This document shows, one piece after another, positions 34,252 to 42,254 of a stretch of 64,000 nucleotides of DNA. The position numbers and the translations under genes were made by a program. This DNA comes from DATDAH01 sp963823495 (lineage in GTDB: Bacteria > Actinomycetota > Acidimicrobiia > Acidimicrobiales > DATDAH01): assembly GCA_963823495.1 (NCBI GenBank), contig CAWGLV010000001.1:2604001-2668000 (forward strand), in the 5' to 3' direction. A model generated the notes under the pieces. That model ran no database searches, was not told the origin of the DNA, and was given only the letters and a program-made list of their open reading frames with translations. Numbering within the stretch: position 1 is the stretch's first letter; the number at the start of each line of letters is the position of its first letter.

Positions 34252-34608
34252 TTACCGGCGGTCGGTCTCGGGCAGGAGGCGGAGGGTGGCCAGGGGCGCA
34301 CAGGCCTCCACCAGGTGCTCCAGCGCCGCTCGCACCTCCTCGGGGCCCACCGCCTCCGCCAGGTCGACCTCGACGTCCTCCAGGGCCGCCACCAGCCCGT
34401 ACTGCGCGTCGGCCAGGTTCGTCAGCGCCTCCACCCGCACGACGACCTCGTCGTCGGCCAATCCGTGGCCGGCCGCCAGCTGCCGGGCCCGGTACGCCGC
34501 CTGACGGCAGGCCGCCCGACAGAACTGCCTCGGGCGGCCCGGTCCGGCCCGCGCGCCCATGGGGCGCCTGCACCACCGGCACCGCGGTCCCCCCGCCTTT
34601 TCCGTCAC
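34252..34608 (-). CDS. Small zinc-finger protein
   Basis: 118 aa from GTG at 34608. An N-terminal CRWCRRPM then RQFCRAACRQAAYRAR gives a Cys4-type zinc finger of the kind seen in many actinobacterial small proteins with the FCSxxCRQxAYR motif. A helical, Glu-rich second half follows. The start overlaps the 10-base palindrome GTCACGTGAC (34604-34613) and lies six bases after a TAATAT -10 (minus strand, 34620-34615), so the message is probably leaderless. Function unknown, perhaps nucleic-acid binding. Confidence 0.7.
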   Translation of the reverse strand: MTEKAGGPRCRWCRRPMGARAGPGRPRQFCRAACRQAAYRARQLAAGHGLADDEVVVRVEALTNLADAQYGLVAALEDVEVDLAEAVGPEEVRAALEHLVEACAPLATLRLLPETDRR

Positions 34609-34620
34609 GTGACGATATTA
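34604..34620 (-). promoter_or_regulatory. Leaderless promoter (-10) with overlapping palindrome
   Basis: TAATAT on the minus strand (34620-34615) is one of the best -10 matches in this GC-rich window and ends six bases before the GTG at 34608. GTCACGTGAC (34604-34613) is a perfect palindrome covering the start region and may be an operator. Confidence 0.55.
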
Positions 34621-34656
34621 GCCTTCGGGCCGCCGCCCCGCCGGGACCACCGCGGT

Positions 34657-35553
34657 TCAGGCCGGACGGCGCCGGATCCTGTGGATGCGCCAACCGGCGA
34701 GCCCGAAGCCGGCCAGCAGCGCCACGAAGGCCAGCCAGCTCCGGGGGCTGCCGCCTCCGCCCTGGGCCTCCTCGAGGGGTGTGCGGGCCGCGGCTTCATC
34801 GCCGTCGAGCATCGTGTCGTCGTCCGAGGACGTGGTCTGGCGACCCCCGGCCTGGGGACTCCCCTCCCCCGCCCGGGTGGTCGTGGGACCCACGACCGTG
34901 GTGGGCGTGCCCGGTTGCCCCGGGGGGCCGTCCACCCCACCGCCGCGGTCGCCGCCGCCGTTGTCGGACCCCCCGGTGCCGCCGCCGGACCCGTTTCCGT
35001 TGCCAGTGCCACCGGTGCCGTTGCCGGGCCGGGGCATGGTGGTGCTCGTGGTGGGGGGCGGCTGGATCGGGCAGATGGAGTCGAAGGACCGGAAGGCCGG
35101 CGCGGCCCCGGTGCCCCACCGCCATCCCTCCACGTCCCCGTCGGTCACCGCGATCGCACCGGCGCCCACCGCGGAATAGGCGAAGCCGCCCGCGCCGTTG
35201 TCGGCCCGGTAGTAGGCCCAGTAGTTGGGGGCCCGACAGGTCAGACAGGAGCTGTCGGCGGGGCAGCCGACCCCGTTGAGCCCACAGACCGCCCCGCCCA
35301 CACCCGAGTAACCCTCGACGACCGGAGCCAGCCCGGCGCGGTTGAGGGCCTCGATCCCGCTGATGGACTCCTCGGCGAAGGACACACAACGCGACACCGG
35401 CCCCGAGCCGGAGTCCACGACGATGCCGACCCGGTGCACGGCCTGGGCCTCGGGCGCCGGCGCGCTGTAGGCCGCCCCCATCATCCCCGCCACCGCCGAC
35501 GCCCCGACGAGGGCGCCGAAGAGGGCGGCCGCGACCGTGCGGGCACCCGTCAC
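34657..35553 (-). CDS. Secreted, membrane-anchored DUF4430 (transcobalamin beta-domain-like) protein
   Basis: 298 aa from GTG 35553, overlapping the upstream SLH gene stop by four bases (GTGA). A signal peptide (to about residue 32) is followed by a DUF4430-like domain (about 40-150): SGIEALNRAGLAPVV, four Cys near GLNGVGCPADSSCLTC, and YWAYYRADNGAGGFAYSAVG ending in VTDGDVEGWRWG. A Gly/Thr/Pro-rich linker (about 155-265) and one C-terminal helix (SWLAFVALLAGFGLAGW) plus basic tail anchor it. DUF4430 is the C-terminal fold of vertebrate transcobalamin/intrinsic factor. With the riboswitch upstream, cobalamin binding is a reasonable inference. Confidence 0.75.
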   Translation of the reverse strand: MTGARTVAAALFGALVGASAVAGMMGAAYSAPAPEAQAVHRVGIVVDSGSGPVSRCVSFAEESISGIEALNRAGLAPVVEGYSGVGGAVCGLNGVGCPADSSCLTCRAPNYWAYYRADNGAGGFAYSAVGAGAIAVTDGDVEGWRWGTGAAPAFRSFDSICPIQPPPTTSTTMPRPGNGTGGTGNGNGSGGGTGGSDNGGGDRGGGVDGPPGQPGTPTTVVGPTTTRAGEGSPQAGGRQTTSSDDDTMLDGDEAAARTPLEEAQGGGGSPRSWLAFVALLAGFGLAGWRIHRIRRRPA

Positions 35554-37241
35554 GGCACGACCGAGAAGAGCACGGAGTCCGGGATCGTGGGGCCGCCCCA
35601 CGCCTCGGGCGTGGCCGCGAGGTCGAACATCCACTGCGCCATCTGGCCCCGGTTCACCTCGGTCTGTCCCCGGAAGGTGTTGTCGGCGAAGCCGGAGACG
35701 ATCCCGTTGGCCTTCGCCCAGGTGACGGCGTCGGCGTACCAGAGGCCGGCGGGGACATCAGCGAAGCCGTGGGCGGGGACGCCGCTCACGTCCGGCGAGC
35801 CCGCCGCCGCGTAGAGCCAGGACGCGGCCTGGGCCCGGTTGAGGTTCTGCTTGGGCCGGAACTCGTTGCCGGGGAACCCGGTGGCGATGGTGCCGTTGGG
35901 TGCGTCACCCACGAAGTCCACGCCCTCCTCGTACCAGACGCCGGAGGGGACGTCCCCGAACGGGTGGGGAGCGCCGCCGGGCCCGCCGAACATGAGGTTC
36001 AGCCACATCGAGGCCTGGGCCCGGTTGACGCCGTTCTTGGGCTGGAGGGCGCCGTTCACACCGGAGACGATGTCCTCGTCGTCCACCCAGCGGGCGCCGT
36101 CGTCGTACCAGGCGTTCGCGGGGACGTCGCCGTAGGTGTCCGGACCGATGCAGCGGCGACCGCTGTCGGCCGCAGGCCGGGGCAACCGGTCGGCCCCGGC
36201 CTGGTCCAGCAGCAGGGCCTGGATCGCCTGGCTGGTGGCGAAGGTGTTCACCGGCGGGAAGATGTCGTTGGGGCTGATGATGTGACCGTCCGCGTCCTGC
36301 TGGGTCCGCAACCAGGCCAGCGGGTCACCCGTCAGGCCGGCCGGACCATTGCCGAGGGCCAGCCAGGCCCAGAAGGCGAGCGTCGTCGCGTTGGGGTCCT
36401 CGGCGCCGAAGGAGAGCCAGGACCCGCCGGCCTGCTGGCCGGTGAGGACGAACTGCTCGGCCGCCGCCAGCACGGGGTCCCCGGGGTCGACGCCGGCCGC
36501 GACGAGGGTCATGACCGCGAAGCCCGTGGAATCGAGGTCCGCGGCGTTCGTGGCATCGGGAAGGCCGTCGAAGCTCCACCCTCCACCCACCGCCTTCTCG
36601 GCCTCGCAGACGATCTGCAGGTCCCGCTGGTGCACGTTCAGACCCAACTCGGCCTCGGCCAGGCGTCCGAACATGAACCCGTTGAACAGTCCGGGGTTGA
36701 TCGTGTCCAGACCGGCGGTGAGGTCCACCCCGTCACCAGGACCATCGTCCTCGGCCGGGTCGAAGTCCGTCGGATCGAGGCCGAGCGGCGCGGCGACGAG
36801 AACGATCAGCTTGGCCTGCTGCTCCGGTGGAACCCCGGGGAACCCAGCCGTCCCCGGACTCTCGGGGGAGACACATCCGGTCGGATCACAGACGTCATCG
36901 GGCGCGACCGGGTTCGCCAACTCGCCGTCCACCCAGGCGTCGAGCCAGTCGAGGGCGGTGGGCCCGCCGTCGCCGAAGTCGACCGCCTCGACGGCGGCGA
37001 AGGCCTCGGCCTCGTTCCAGGTGCCGGTCGTCTGGGCCGCGGCCGCGATCGCCAGGACCGCATCGGGGGTCTCGAAGCCGGGGAAGCCGGCGACCTCGAA
37101 GCCGCCGTCGACCTGCTGCTGGGACTCGAGCCAGGCCACGGCGTCATCGGTGACCGTGTCGGCCCCGGCGGCGGGCGCGAGCGCGGCGATGAACAGGCTC
37201 GAGGCCAGAGAGCCGAGAAGGACCGGCCGGGGAAGACGCAT
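35550..37241 (-). CDS. Secreted alpha-toroid (prenyltransferase-like) protein with three SLH domains
   Basis: 563 aa from ATG 37241 with GGAGG ribosome site. Signal peptide to about residue 27 (LAPAAGA/DTV). Residues about 30-360 hold alpha-toroid repeats: AVAWLESQQQVDGGFEVAGF, FVLTGQQAGGSWLSFG, PLAWLRTQQDADGHI. Three SLH modules follow (about 370-560), such as FADVPAGLWYADAVTWAKAN, for anchoring to the cell wall. This domain is shared by terpene cyclases and by the alpha domain of transcobalamin; no terpene-cyclase DxDD motif is seen. A cobalamin riboswitch lies just upstream, so cobalamin capture is inferred. The stop overlaps the DUF4430 gene. Confidence 0.85.
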   Translation of the reverse strand: MRLPRPVLLGSLASSLFIAALAPAAGADTVTDDAVAWLESQQQVDGGFEVAGFPGFETPDAVLAIAAAAQTTGTWNEAEAFAAVEAVDFGDGGPTALDWLDAWVDGELANPVAPDDVCDPTGCVSPESPGTAGFPGVPPEQQAKLIVLVAAPLGLDPTDFDPAEDDGPGDGVDLTAGLDTINPGLFNGFMFGRLAEAELGLNVHQRDLQIVCEAEKAVGGGWSFDGLPDATNAADLDSTGFAVMTLVAAGVDPGDPVLAAAEQFVLTGQQAGGSWLSFGAEDPNATTLAFWAWLALGNGPAGLTGDPLAWLRTQQDADGHIISPNDIFPPVNTFATSQAIQALLLDQAGADRLPRPAADSGRRCIGPDTYGDVPANAWYDDGARWVDDEDIVSGVNGALQPKNGVNRAQASMWLNLMFGGPGGAPHPFGDVPSGVWYEEGVDFVGDAPNGTIATGFPGNEFRPKQNLNRAQAASWLYAAAGSPDVSGVPAHGFADVPAGLWYADAVTWAKANGIVSGFADNTFRGQTEVNRGQMAQWMFDLAATPEAWGGPTIPDSVLFSVVP

Positions 37242-37284
37242 GGAGAACCTCCGTTGGGCCCGGTTCCGCGGGGGCCCCTGGCGG

Positions 37285-37440
37285 TGCCACTCCCTGGGCC
37301 GCACCGAAGACGGGCGTCGGCGAACCGACGGGAGTGGCAGGCATCCTGGCTCACGACCCGAGGGCCGTTCACAGTTGCGGGTCAGCGTCGGTCTTGCACC
37401 GACTTCCCCCACCCCGGCGATGGTGCTGCCGGGGCCACCC
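37285..37440 (-). ncRNA. Cobalamin (B12) riboswitch with expression platform
   Basis: Read on the minus strand: a P3-like stem CCCCGGC/GCCGGGG, then GGGGAAGTCGGTGCAAGACC, GCTGACCCGCAACTGTGAA, and GAGCCAGGATGCCTGCC (B12-box), the conserved core of the AdoCbl riboswitch. The aptamer is about 37440-37332. P1 can form from GGGTGGC (37440-37434) and GCCACTC (37338-37332). The same 3' strand TGCCACTCCC (37339-37330) also pairs with GGGAGTGGCA (37294-37285), so the two structures exclude each other. It sits 44-200 bases before the SLH gene start. Confidence 0.92.
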
Positions 37441-37477
37441 ATGACCTCCGAGCCGATGGGCGACCGCTCCGTAACGC

Positions 37478-37504
37478 ACGGTAGGCCCGCCGGAGCGGGA
37501 CCGT
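37478..37504. other. Imperfect hairpin between riboswitch and ecfT
   Basis: ACGGT (37478-37482) pairs with ACCGT (37500-37504) and CCCGC (37486-37490) with GCGGG (37495-37499), leaving an AGG bulge. It is in the divergent region 37242-37549, upstream of the riboswitch on one strand and in the ecfT leader on the other. Whether it works is unknown. The rest of the 308-base gap is riboswitch; no recognisable ecfT promoter is seen. Confidence 0.35.
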
Positions 37505-37549
37505 CAACCACGACGAGCGACGCGACGCGACAGAACCTGCGGCATCCTC

Positions 37550-38650
37550 TTGCCGTTGAGCTTCCTTCCCCGCTTCCACGCGGTCACCTGGCTGGCCTGG
37601 GCACTCGCGGGCATGGTCGTGGTCCAGCTCGCGCCCAGCCCGCTCTACCTCACGCTGGTGTTGGCCGCCGCCGCGTTGTGTGCGGCCGCCCACCGGGTGA
37701 CCTCGACGGCCGCGTTCCGGCTGCTCGTCGGGGCCGGGATCGTGATGGCCCTGATCCGGGTCCTCCTCACCGCGCTCACGACCCACGGCGTGGGTGCCGT
37801 GCTCTTCTCGCTGCCCGAGGTGACCCTGCCCCGCCTCCTGGGTGGGTTCACCCTGGGCGGCACCGTGGAGACCGAGGTCCTGCTCCAGTCGCTGGTCGAG
37901 GGCTACGCGATCGTCGTCCTCCTGGGCGTGTTCGGGGCCTTCAACAGCGTCGTCTCCCACCACGAGCTGCTGGGCAGTGCCCCCCGGGCCTTCCACGAAG
38001 CCGGACTGGTGGTCACCATCGCCGCGGCGTTCGTCCCCTCCACCGTGGCCTCCTGGCAGTCCTCGCGGGAGGCGGACCTGGCTCGTACCGGCGGGATCGT
38101 CCACCGTCGGGGCCGTCTGGCCCGGACCGTGGTCCCCGTGCTCGAGACCGGGATGGAGCGCTCCCTGCGCCTCGCGGACTCGATGGACTCCCGCGGTTTC
38201 GCCCGCCACCCGCCGGGGCCGGCCGACACGGCCGCTGCCTGGGGAGCGCTTCTCTGCCTCCTGGCCTTGGCCGGCGCGTTCGCCGCCCTCATCGGTCGCC
38301 GCTCGGTCCTGGCGCTCGTCCTCGCCGTGAGTGGCGCGCTGCTCCTCGTGCTGTCGGTGACGCTCGCGTCGAAGGCCTCGCCCCGGCGGCGCTACCGTCC
38401 GCGGCCGCTGACGGCCGAGGACGCCTTCCTCATGGCCACCACCGCCCTCGGGCTGACCATGGTGGCCTCGGCGTCCGCCGCCGGAGAGACGACGCTCAGC
38501 TGGTCGGCCTCGCCGATCGAGGCCCCCGGCCTCGCCCTCCTGCCGACCCTCGGGATCCTGACCCTGGCCATCCCTGCGCTCCTCCCCGCGCGACCGGTGC
38601 CCGCCGACGGGCAACCCCTGGCCTCCGATGCGGTGGGAGCCACCCCGTGA
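37550..38650 (+). CDS. ecfT: ECF transporter transmembrane T component (CbiQ/EcfT family)
   Basis: 366 aa from TTG 37550 (TTG 37556 is the alternative; no ATG or GTG is available). About eight membrane helices. The coupling helix motif ADSMDSRGFARH matches the (S)MDxRG signature of EcfT that contacts the ATPases. It is divergent from the riboswitch-controlled genes and coupled by overlap to the ATPase gene (stop 38648-38650, GTG 38647). It resembles CbrV of the predicted cobalamin ECF transporter (group CbrTUV). Confidence 0.85.
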   Translation: MPLSFLPRFHAVTWLAWALAGMVVVQLAPSPLYLTLVLAAAALCAAAHRVTSTAAFRLLVGAGIVMALIRVLLTALTTHGVGAVLFSLPEVTLPRLLGGFTLGGTVETEVLLQSLVEGYAIVVLLGVFGAFNSVVSHHELLGSAPRAFHEAGLVVTIAAAFVPSTVASWQSSREADLARTGGIVHRRGRLARTVVPVLETGMERSLRLADSMDSRGFARHPPGPADTAAAWGALLCLLALAGAFAALIGRRSVLALVLAVSGALLLVLSVTLASKASPRRRYRPRPLTAEDAFLMATTALGLTMVASASAAGETTLSWSASPIEAPGLALLPTLGILTLAIPALLPARPVPADGQPLASDAVGATP

Positions 38651-40203
38651 GCCCCCTGATCAGCTTCGACGACGTCGGGTTCGCCTACGCCGAGGCCGAA
38701 CCCGCCCTCATCGAGGTCGACCTCGACGTGGCCGGCGGCGACGTCCTGCTCGTGATCGGGGCGTCGGGATCGGGCAAGAGCACGCTCCTGCGTTCCGTCA
38801 ACGGACTGGTGCCCCACGCCACGGGCGGGCGGTTCCGGGGCACGGTCGAGGTGGGTGGTCGCAGTACCCGTGACCACCGCCCCCGGGACCTGGCCGATCT
38901 CGTCGGCTTCGTCCACCAGGACCCGGAGGCCCAGTTCGTCGTCGACGAAGTCGAACACGACATCGCCTTCGCCCTCGAGAACCTGGGCATGGAACCCGCC
39001 GCCATGCGCCGACGCGTGGAAGAGGTGCTCGACGCCCTCGGCATCGCCCACCTGCGCCACCGCTCCCCCACCACCCTGTCCGGAGGTGAACGCCAACGAG
39101 CGGCGGTGGCCGGAGCGTTGGCCGCCGCCCCCGACGTGCTGGTCCTCGACGAGCCGACCAGCGAACTGGACCCGCAGGGCGCAGACGACGTCCTGGCCGC
39201 AGTGGGCCGGCTGAACGCCGACCTCGGCACCACGGTGCTCCTGGCCGAGCACCGCCTCGAGCGGGCCGCCCCCCTCGCCGACCTCGCCGTGCGCATCCAC
39301 GATGGTCGCCTCGGCCCCTCGGTCGCGGTGGCGGCGGCGCTGGCCACCTACGACGGCGCCCCGCCGGTCACCCATCTCGGCCACCTGATGGGCTGGGACC
39401 CCCCGCCCCTCACCGTGCGCGACGCCCGGCGCCGGGCCCGCGACACCACGCTGCCCGAACGTCCGGACGCGGATCCGCCCCCCGCCGCCGGGGAGACCCT
39501 CGTCGCCGGGCACGGTCTCGAGGTACGCCACGGCGGGCACCGGGCGCTGCGGGAGGTGGATCTGGAGGTGGCCCGGGGCGAGGTCGTGGCCCTGTTGGGG
39601 CGGAACGGCTCGGGCAAGACCACCCTGCTGCGCGCCTTGGCCGGCCTGCTCGAGGTCGACCGTGGCATCGTCGACACCACGGCCCGGGTGGCCTACCTCC
39701 CCCAGAACCCTGATGCCCTGCTCTTCGCCCCCACCGTCGGGGCCGAACTGGAACACACGTTGCGCCTCCTCGGCCGTCGGGACCCCGAGGCCGTGGCCGC
39801 CTGGCTCGACCGCCTCGGCCTGGCCGGCCTGGCCGACCGCCACCCCCGGTCCCTGTCGGCGGGCCAGCGGCAGCGGGTCGCCATCGGCGCGGTGGCCGTC
39901 GGGGGCGCCGAGGTGCTGCTCCTGGACGAGCCGACCCGGGGCATCGACCCGCCGTCGGCGGCCGCCCTGGAGCACCTGGTCGCCGACCACGCCGGGGGCG
40001 GTGGCGCCGTGGTACTCGCCACCCACGACGTGGAACTGGCGGCCCGGTGCGCGACGCGCGCCGTCGTGCTGGGTGACGGCGAGGTGGTCGCCGCGGGCTC
40101 GGCCCGGGACGTCCTGGCGGGATCACTGTTCGCTCCCCAGGTCCTGCGGGTCCTCCCCCCCTACCTGACCGTGGCCGAAGTGGCGGCGGTGGTCGGCCGA
40201 TGA
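38647..40203 (+). CDS. ECF transporter ATPase, fused EcfA-EcfA' (two ABC domains)
   Basis: 518 aa from GTG at 38647, overlapping the T-component stop by four bases. Two full ABC domains: Walker A GASGSGKST and LLGRNGSGKTT; signature LSGGERQR and LSAGQRQR; Walker B DVLVLDEPTSELD and VLLLDEPTRGID. ECF modules normally use two polypeptides; here they are fused (CbrU-like). It powers vitamin uptake. The next gene (S component) overlaps by four bases, so T, A and S are one coupled operon. Confidence 0.93.
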   Translation: MSPLISFDDVGFAYAEAEPALIEVDLDVAGGDVLLVIGASGSGKSTLLRSVNGLVPHATGGRFRGTVEVGGRSTRDHRPRDLADLVGFVHQDPEAQFVVDEVEHDIAFALENLGMEPAAMRRRVEEVLDALGIAHLRHRSPTTLSGGERQRAAVAGALAAAPDVLVLDEPTSELDPQGADDVLAAVGRLNADLGTTVLLAEHRLERAAPLADLAVRIHDGRLGPSVAVAAALATYDGAPPVTHLGHLMGWDPPPLTVRDARRRARDTTLPERPDADPPPAAGETLVAGHGLEVRHGGHRALREVDLEVARGEVVALLGRNGSGKTTLLRALAGLLEVDRGIVDTTARVAYLPQNPDALLFAPTVGAELEHTLRLLGRRDPEAVAAWLDRLGLAGLADRHPRSLSAGQRQRVAIGAVAVGGAEVLLLDEPTRGIDPPSAAALEHLVADHAGGGGAVVLATHDVELAARCATRAVVLGDGEVVAAGSARDVLAGSLFAPQVLRVLPPYLTVAEVAAVVGR

Positions 40204-41162
40204 CCACGCCGACCGCACCCGGGATCCGGGCGGGGGGCCCACCGGCGCCGGTGTTCTACGGGTTGCTGGTCGTCGTCGGCCTGGCCGCCTTCCTGTACCC
40301 GTTCTGGATCCCGGCCGAGACGGCCTTCGGCGAGGCCCACGCCGCCGACGCCCCGTTCGTGGCCGCCGCCGTCGGCCTCCTCGCGGTCCTGGCCATCTCC
40401 CTCGAGGTCCGGCGGGGAACCACCACCGGGGCGACGATCGCCGTGCTGGCCGTGCTCTCGGCCATGGCCGGCGTGCTCCGACTCGTCGACCTGCCCGGCG
40501 GGGGCTCCGGCATCTTCTTCCTCATCGTGCTGGCCGGTGCGGCCTACGGTCCCCGCTTCGGCCTGCTCCTCGGGCTGGGATCGATGGCGACCTCCGCGCT
40601 GCTCACCGGGGGGATGGGGCCCTGGCTCCCGTTCCAGATGCTGGCCCTGGCCTGGATGGGAGCGGGAGCCGGGTTCGTGGGCCGGCTCACCCGGCGCCTG
40701 CCCACGCCGGCGGAGGTGGTGGCCCTGGCCGGCTACGGCTGGGTCTGGGGGTTCGTGTACGGCGCCATCATGAACATCTGGTTCTGGCCCTACCTGGCGG
40801 GCCAGGGCGCCCTCGCCTGGGAGCCGGGCCTGGGCCTCGGCGGGACGCTGGATCGCTACTGGTCCTTCTACAGCGTCACGTCGCTGGCCTGGGACGCGGC
40901 TGCGGCGCTCACCAACGCCGTCCTGATCCTGATCACCGGCCGTGTCGCCCTCCGGACCTTCCGGCGCTTCGAGTCCCGCCTCGTGCCCAGCCTGCTGCTC
41001 GAGGCCGGGCGGCCCTCACAGACCGGCCGGGCTGCTCCGCATGATCCGTATCCCTCCGCCGACGCCGACCACGGCGATGATCGCGAGCACGAGCAGCGAG
41101 GGCTCGAAGGGCAAGCCGCCGGTCTCGGGCGCACAGGCGTCGCCACCCCGTCCCAGGGGTAG
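40200..41162 (+). CDS. ECF transporter substrate-binding S component (CbrT-like)
   Basis: 320 aa, ATG overlapping the ATPase stop. About six to seven membrane helices; aromatic and polar motifs such as GYGWVWGFVYGAIMNIWFW and YWSFYSVTSLAWDAAAALTN lie in the last helices. The riboswitch and transcobalamin-like proteins next door point to cobalamin as ligand, making it CbrT-like. The last 50 residues are polar, low complexity, and overlap tail-to-tail for 147 bases with the convergent gene, so the true functional end may be near residue 270. Confidence 0.8.
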   Translation: MTTPTAPGIRAGGPPAPVFYGLLVVVGLAAFLYPFWIPAETAFGEAHAADAPFVAAAVGLLAVLAISLEVRRGTTTGATIAVLAVLSAMAGVLRLVDLPGGGSGIFFLIVLAGAAYGPRFGLLLGLGSMATSALLTGGMGPWLPFQMLALAWMGAGAGFVGRLTRRLPTPAEVVALAGYGWVWGFVYGAIMNIWFWPYLAGQGALAWEPGLGLGGTLDRYWSFYSVTSLAWDAAAALTNAVLILITGRVALRTFRRFESRLVPSLLLEAGRPSQTGRAAPHDPYPSADADHGDDREHEQRGLEGQAAGLGRTGVATPSQG

Positions 41163-42125
41163 CCAGCGCCCGCTGAGCGCATGCACCGCCTCGGCGGTGA
41201 CCCGGACGGGGTCCTCGCCGCCGAAGCTCCCGTCCTCGCCCTGGAGGTCGACGAGTGCGGCCACAGGCGTCGGTGATCCGGCGTCGAGGCCTCGCTCGGT
41301 GGCCCAACACGTGCCGGTGGGGTCGTAACCGACCGCCCGGATCGCCCGGATCGCCCCGGATGCGGCCACCGCCGAGCGCTCACCGGACGGGTCCGGCCAG
41401 GCCCCTTGACGGTCGCGGCTGGAGGCCACCAGGGCCATGGCCGCGTCGACCGGCCCGGAGGACGTCTCGGTGCCGACGCGGACCAGCAGGTCGACCGCGG
41501 CACCCGTCGTGGCGAGGTCGACCGTGTCGGCCTCCGGATCGCCCTCGCGGCTCCAGCCCCCGTTGGCCTGCTGGGCCGCCAACACCCTGTCGATCGTGCC
41601 CTCAGGTGGTTCCACACCGGCCACCACCAGCGCCAGCGCCAACTCGATGCGGGCGTCGAGACCGAGGTCGTCCTCGGCCAGTCGGTTCGTCGCCGTGCGG
41701 ATGAGGTCCCCCAGAGGTCCCCCCTCGCCGGCCTCGAGACCGACCGGGAGCGCGACCCGGGTGATGAGGCGAGCGGTCACTTCGGCGCCCTCGGCGTCGC
41801 GGGCGATCCGGCGAGCGGCGTCCAGCGGGGTGTGACCGTCCTCGCTCACCTCGGACTCGACCCGGGCCAGTGCCGGGCGGTTGCCCCAACTGGGCTCCGT
41901 CTGGGCCGACTCGGCCAGGGCCAGGATGGCATCGGGCGTCCCGCCCCCCGGGAGGAACCCGTCGAAGCCCCCATCCGGGCGCTGTTGGCCGGACAGCCAG
42001 CGAACCGCGGCGACGACGGCCTCGTCGGGGGTCGCCGAGGAGTCGTCGGAAGCGGCACGGGACGCGGACGCAGGGAGCCCGAGGGCCACCAGTGCGGCGG
42101 CCACGGCGAGAATCCGGCGGATCAC
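41016..42125 (-). CDS. Secreted, C-terminally anchored alpha-toroid protein
   Basis: 369 aa from GTG 42125. Signal peptide to about residue 24. Alpha-toroid repeats: VAAVRWLSGQQRPDGGFDGF, RVLAAQQANGGWSREGD and LVDLQGEDGSFGGEDPVRVT. A single C-terminal helix (PSLLVLAIIAVVGVGGGI) with Cys-containing neck (GGDACAPETG) tethers it to the membrane. It lacks SLH and DUF4430 and has no visible riboswitch. Together with the 35550-37241 protein it forms a second alpha-domain candidate for B12 capture near the ECF S component. Confidence 0.75.
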   Translation of the reverse strand: MIRRILAVAAALVALGLPASASRAASDDSSATPDEAVVAAVRWLSGQQRPDGGFDGFLPGGGTPDAILALAESAQTEPSWGNRPALARVESEVSEDGHTPLDAARRIARDAEGAEVTARLITRVALPVGLEAGEGGPLGDLIRTATNRLAEDDLGLDARIELALALVVAGVEPPEGTIDRVLAAQQANGGWSREGDPEADTVDLATTGAAVDLLVRVGTETSSGPVDAAMALVASSRDRQGAWPDPSGERSAVAASGAIRAIRAVGYDPTGTCWATERGLDAGSPTPVAALVDLQGEDGSFGGEDPVRVTAEAVHALSGRWLPLGRGGDACAPETGGLPFEPSLLVLAIIAVVGVGGGIRIMRSSPAGL

Positions 42126-42209
42126 CGCGTCCCATCGGCCGAAACGGCCGCGAGTGGAGGTCGACGGCCCTGGTGGCCGACGACCACAGATTGTAGGCTT
42201 GTGACCACG

Positions 42210-42254
42210 ATGCGTCGTGGGCGGAACCTCCCGGCGGGGCGAGCGGGCCGATGA
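42210..42254 (+). CDS. Possible 14-aa leader peptide before the GGDEF gene
   Basis: ATG 42210 to TGA 42252-42254 encodes MRRGRNLPAGRAGR. Its stop overlaps the ATG of the GGDEF gene (ATGA), which would couple translation. A TAGGCT -10-like element lies at 42194-42199, ten bases upstream. Too short to be sure; basic composition could be chance. Confidence 0.25.
   Translation: MRRGRNLPAGRAGR

Noticed and set aside
36349..38646. Very long plus-strand open frame ahead of the ECF ATPase
   Set aside because: It is the antisense shadow of the SLH protein and the T component in high-GC sequence; only the part after GTG 38647 matches a family.
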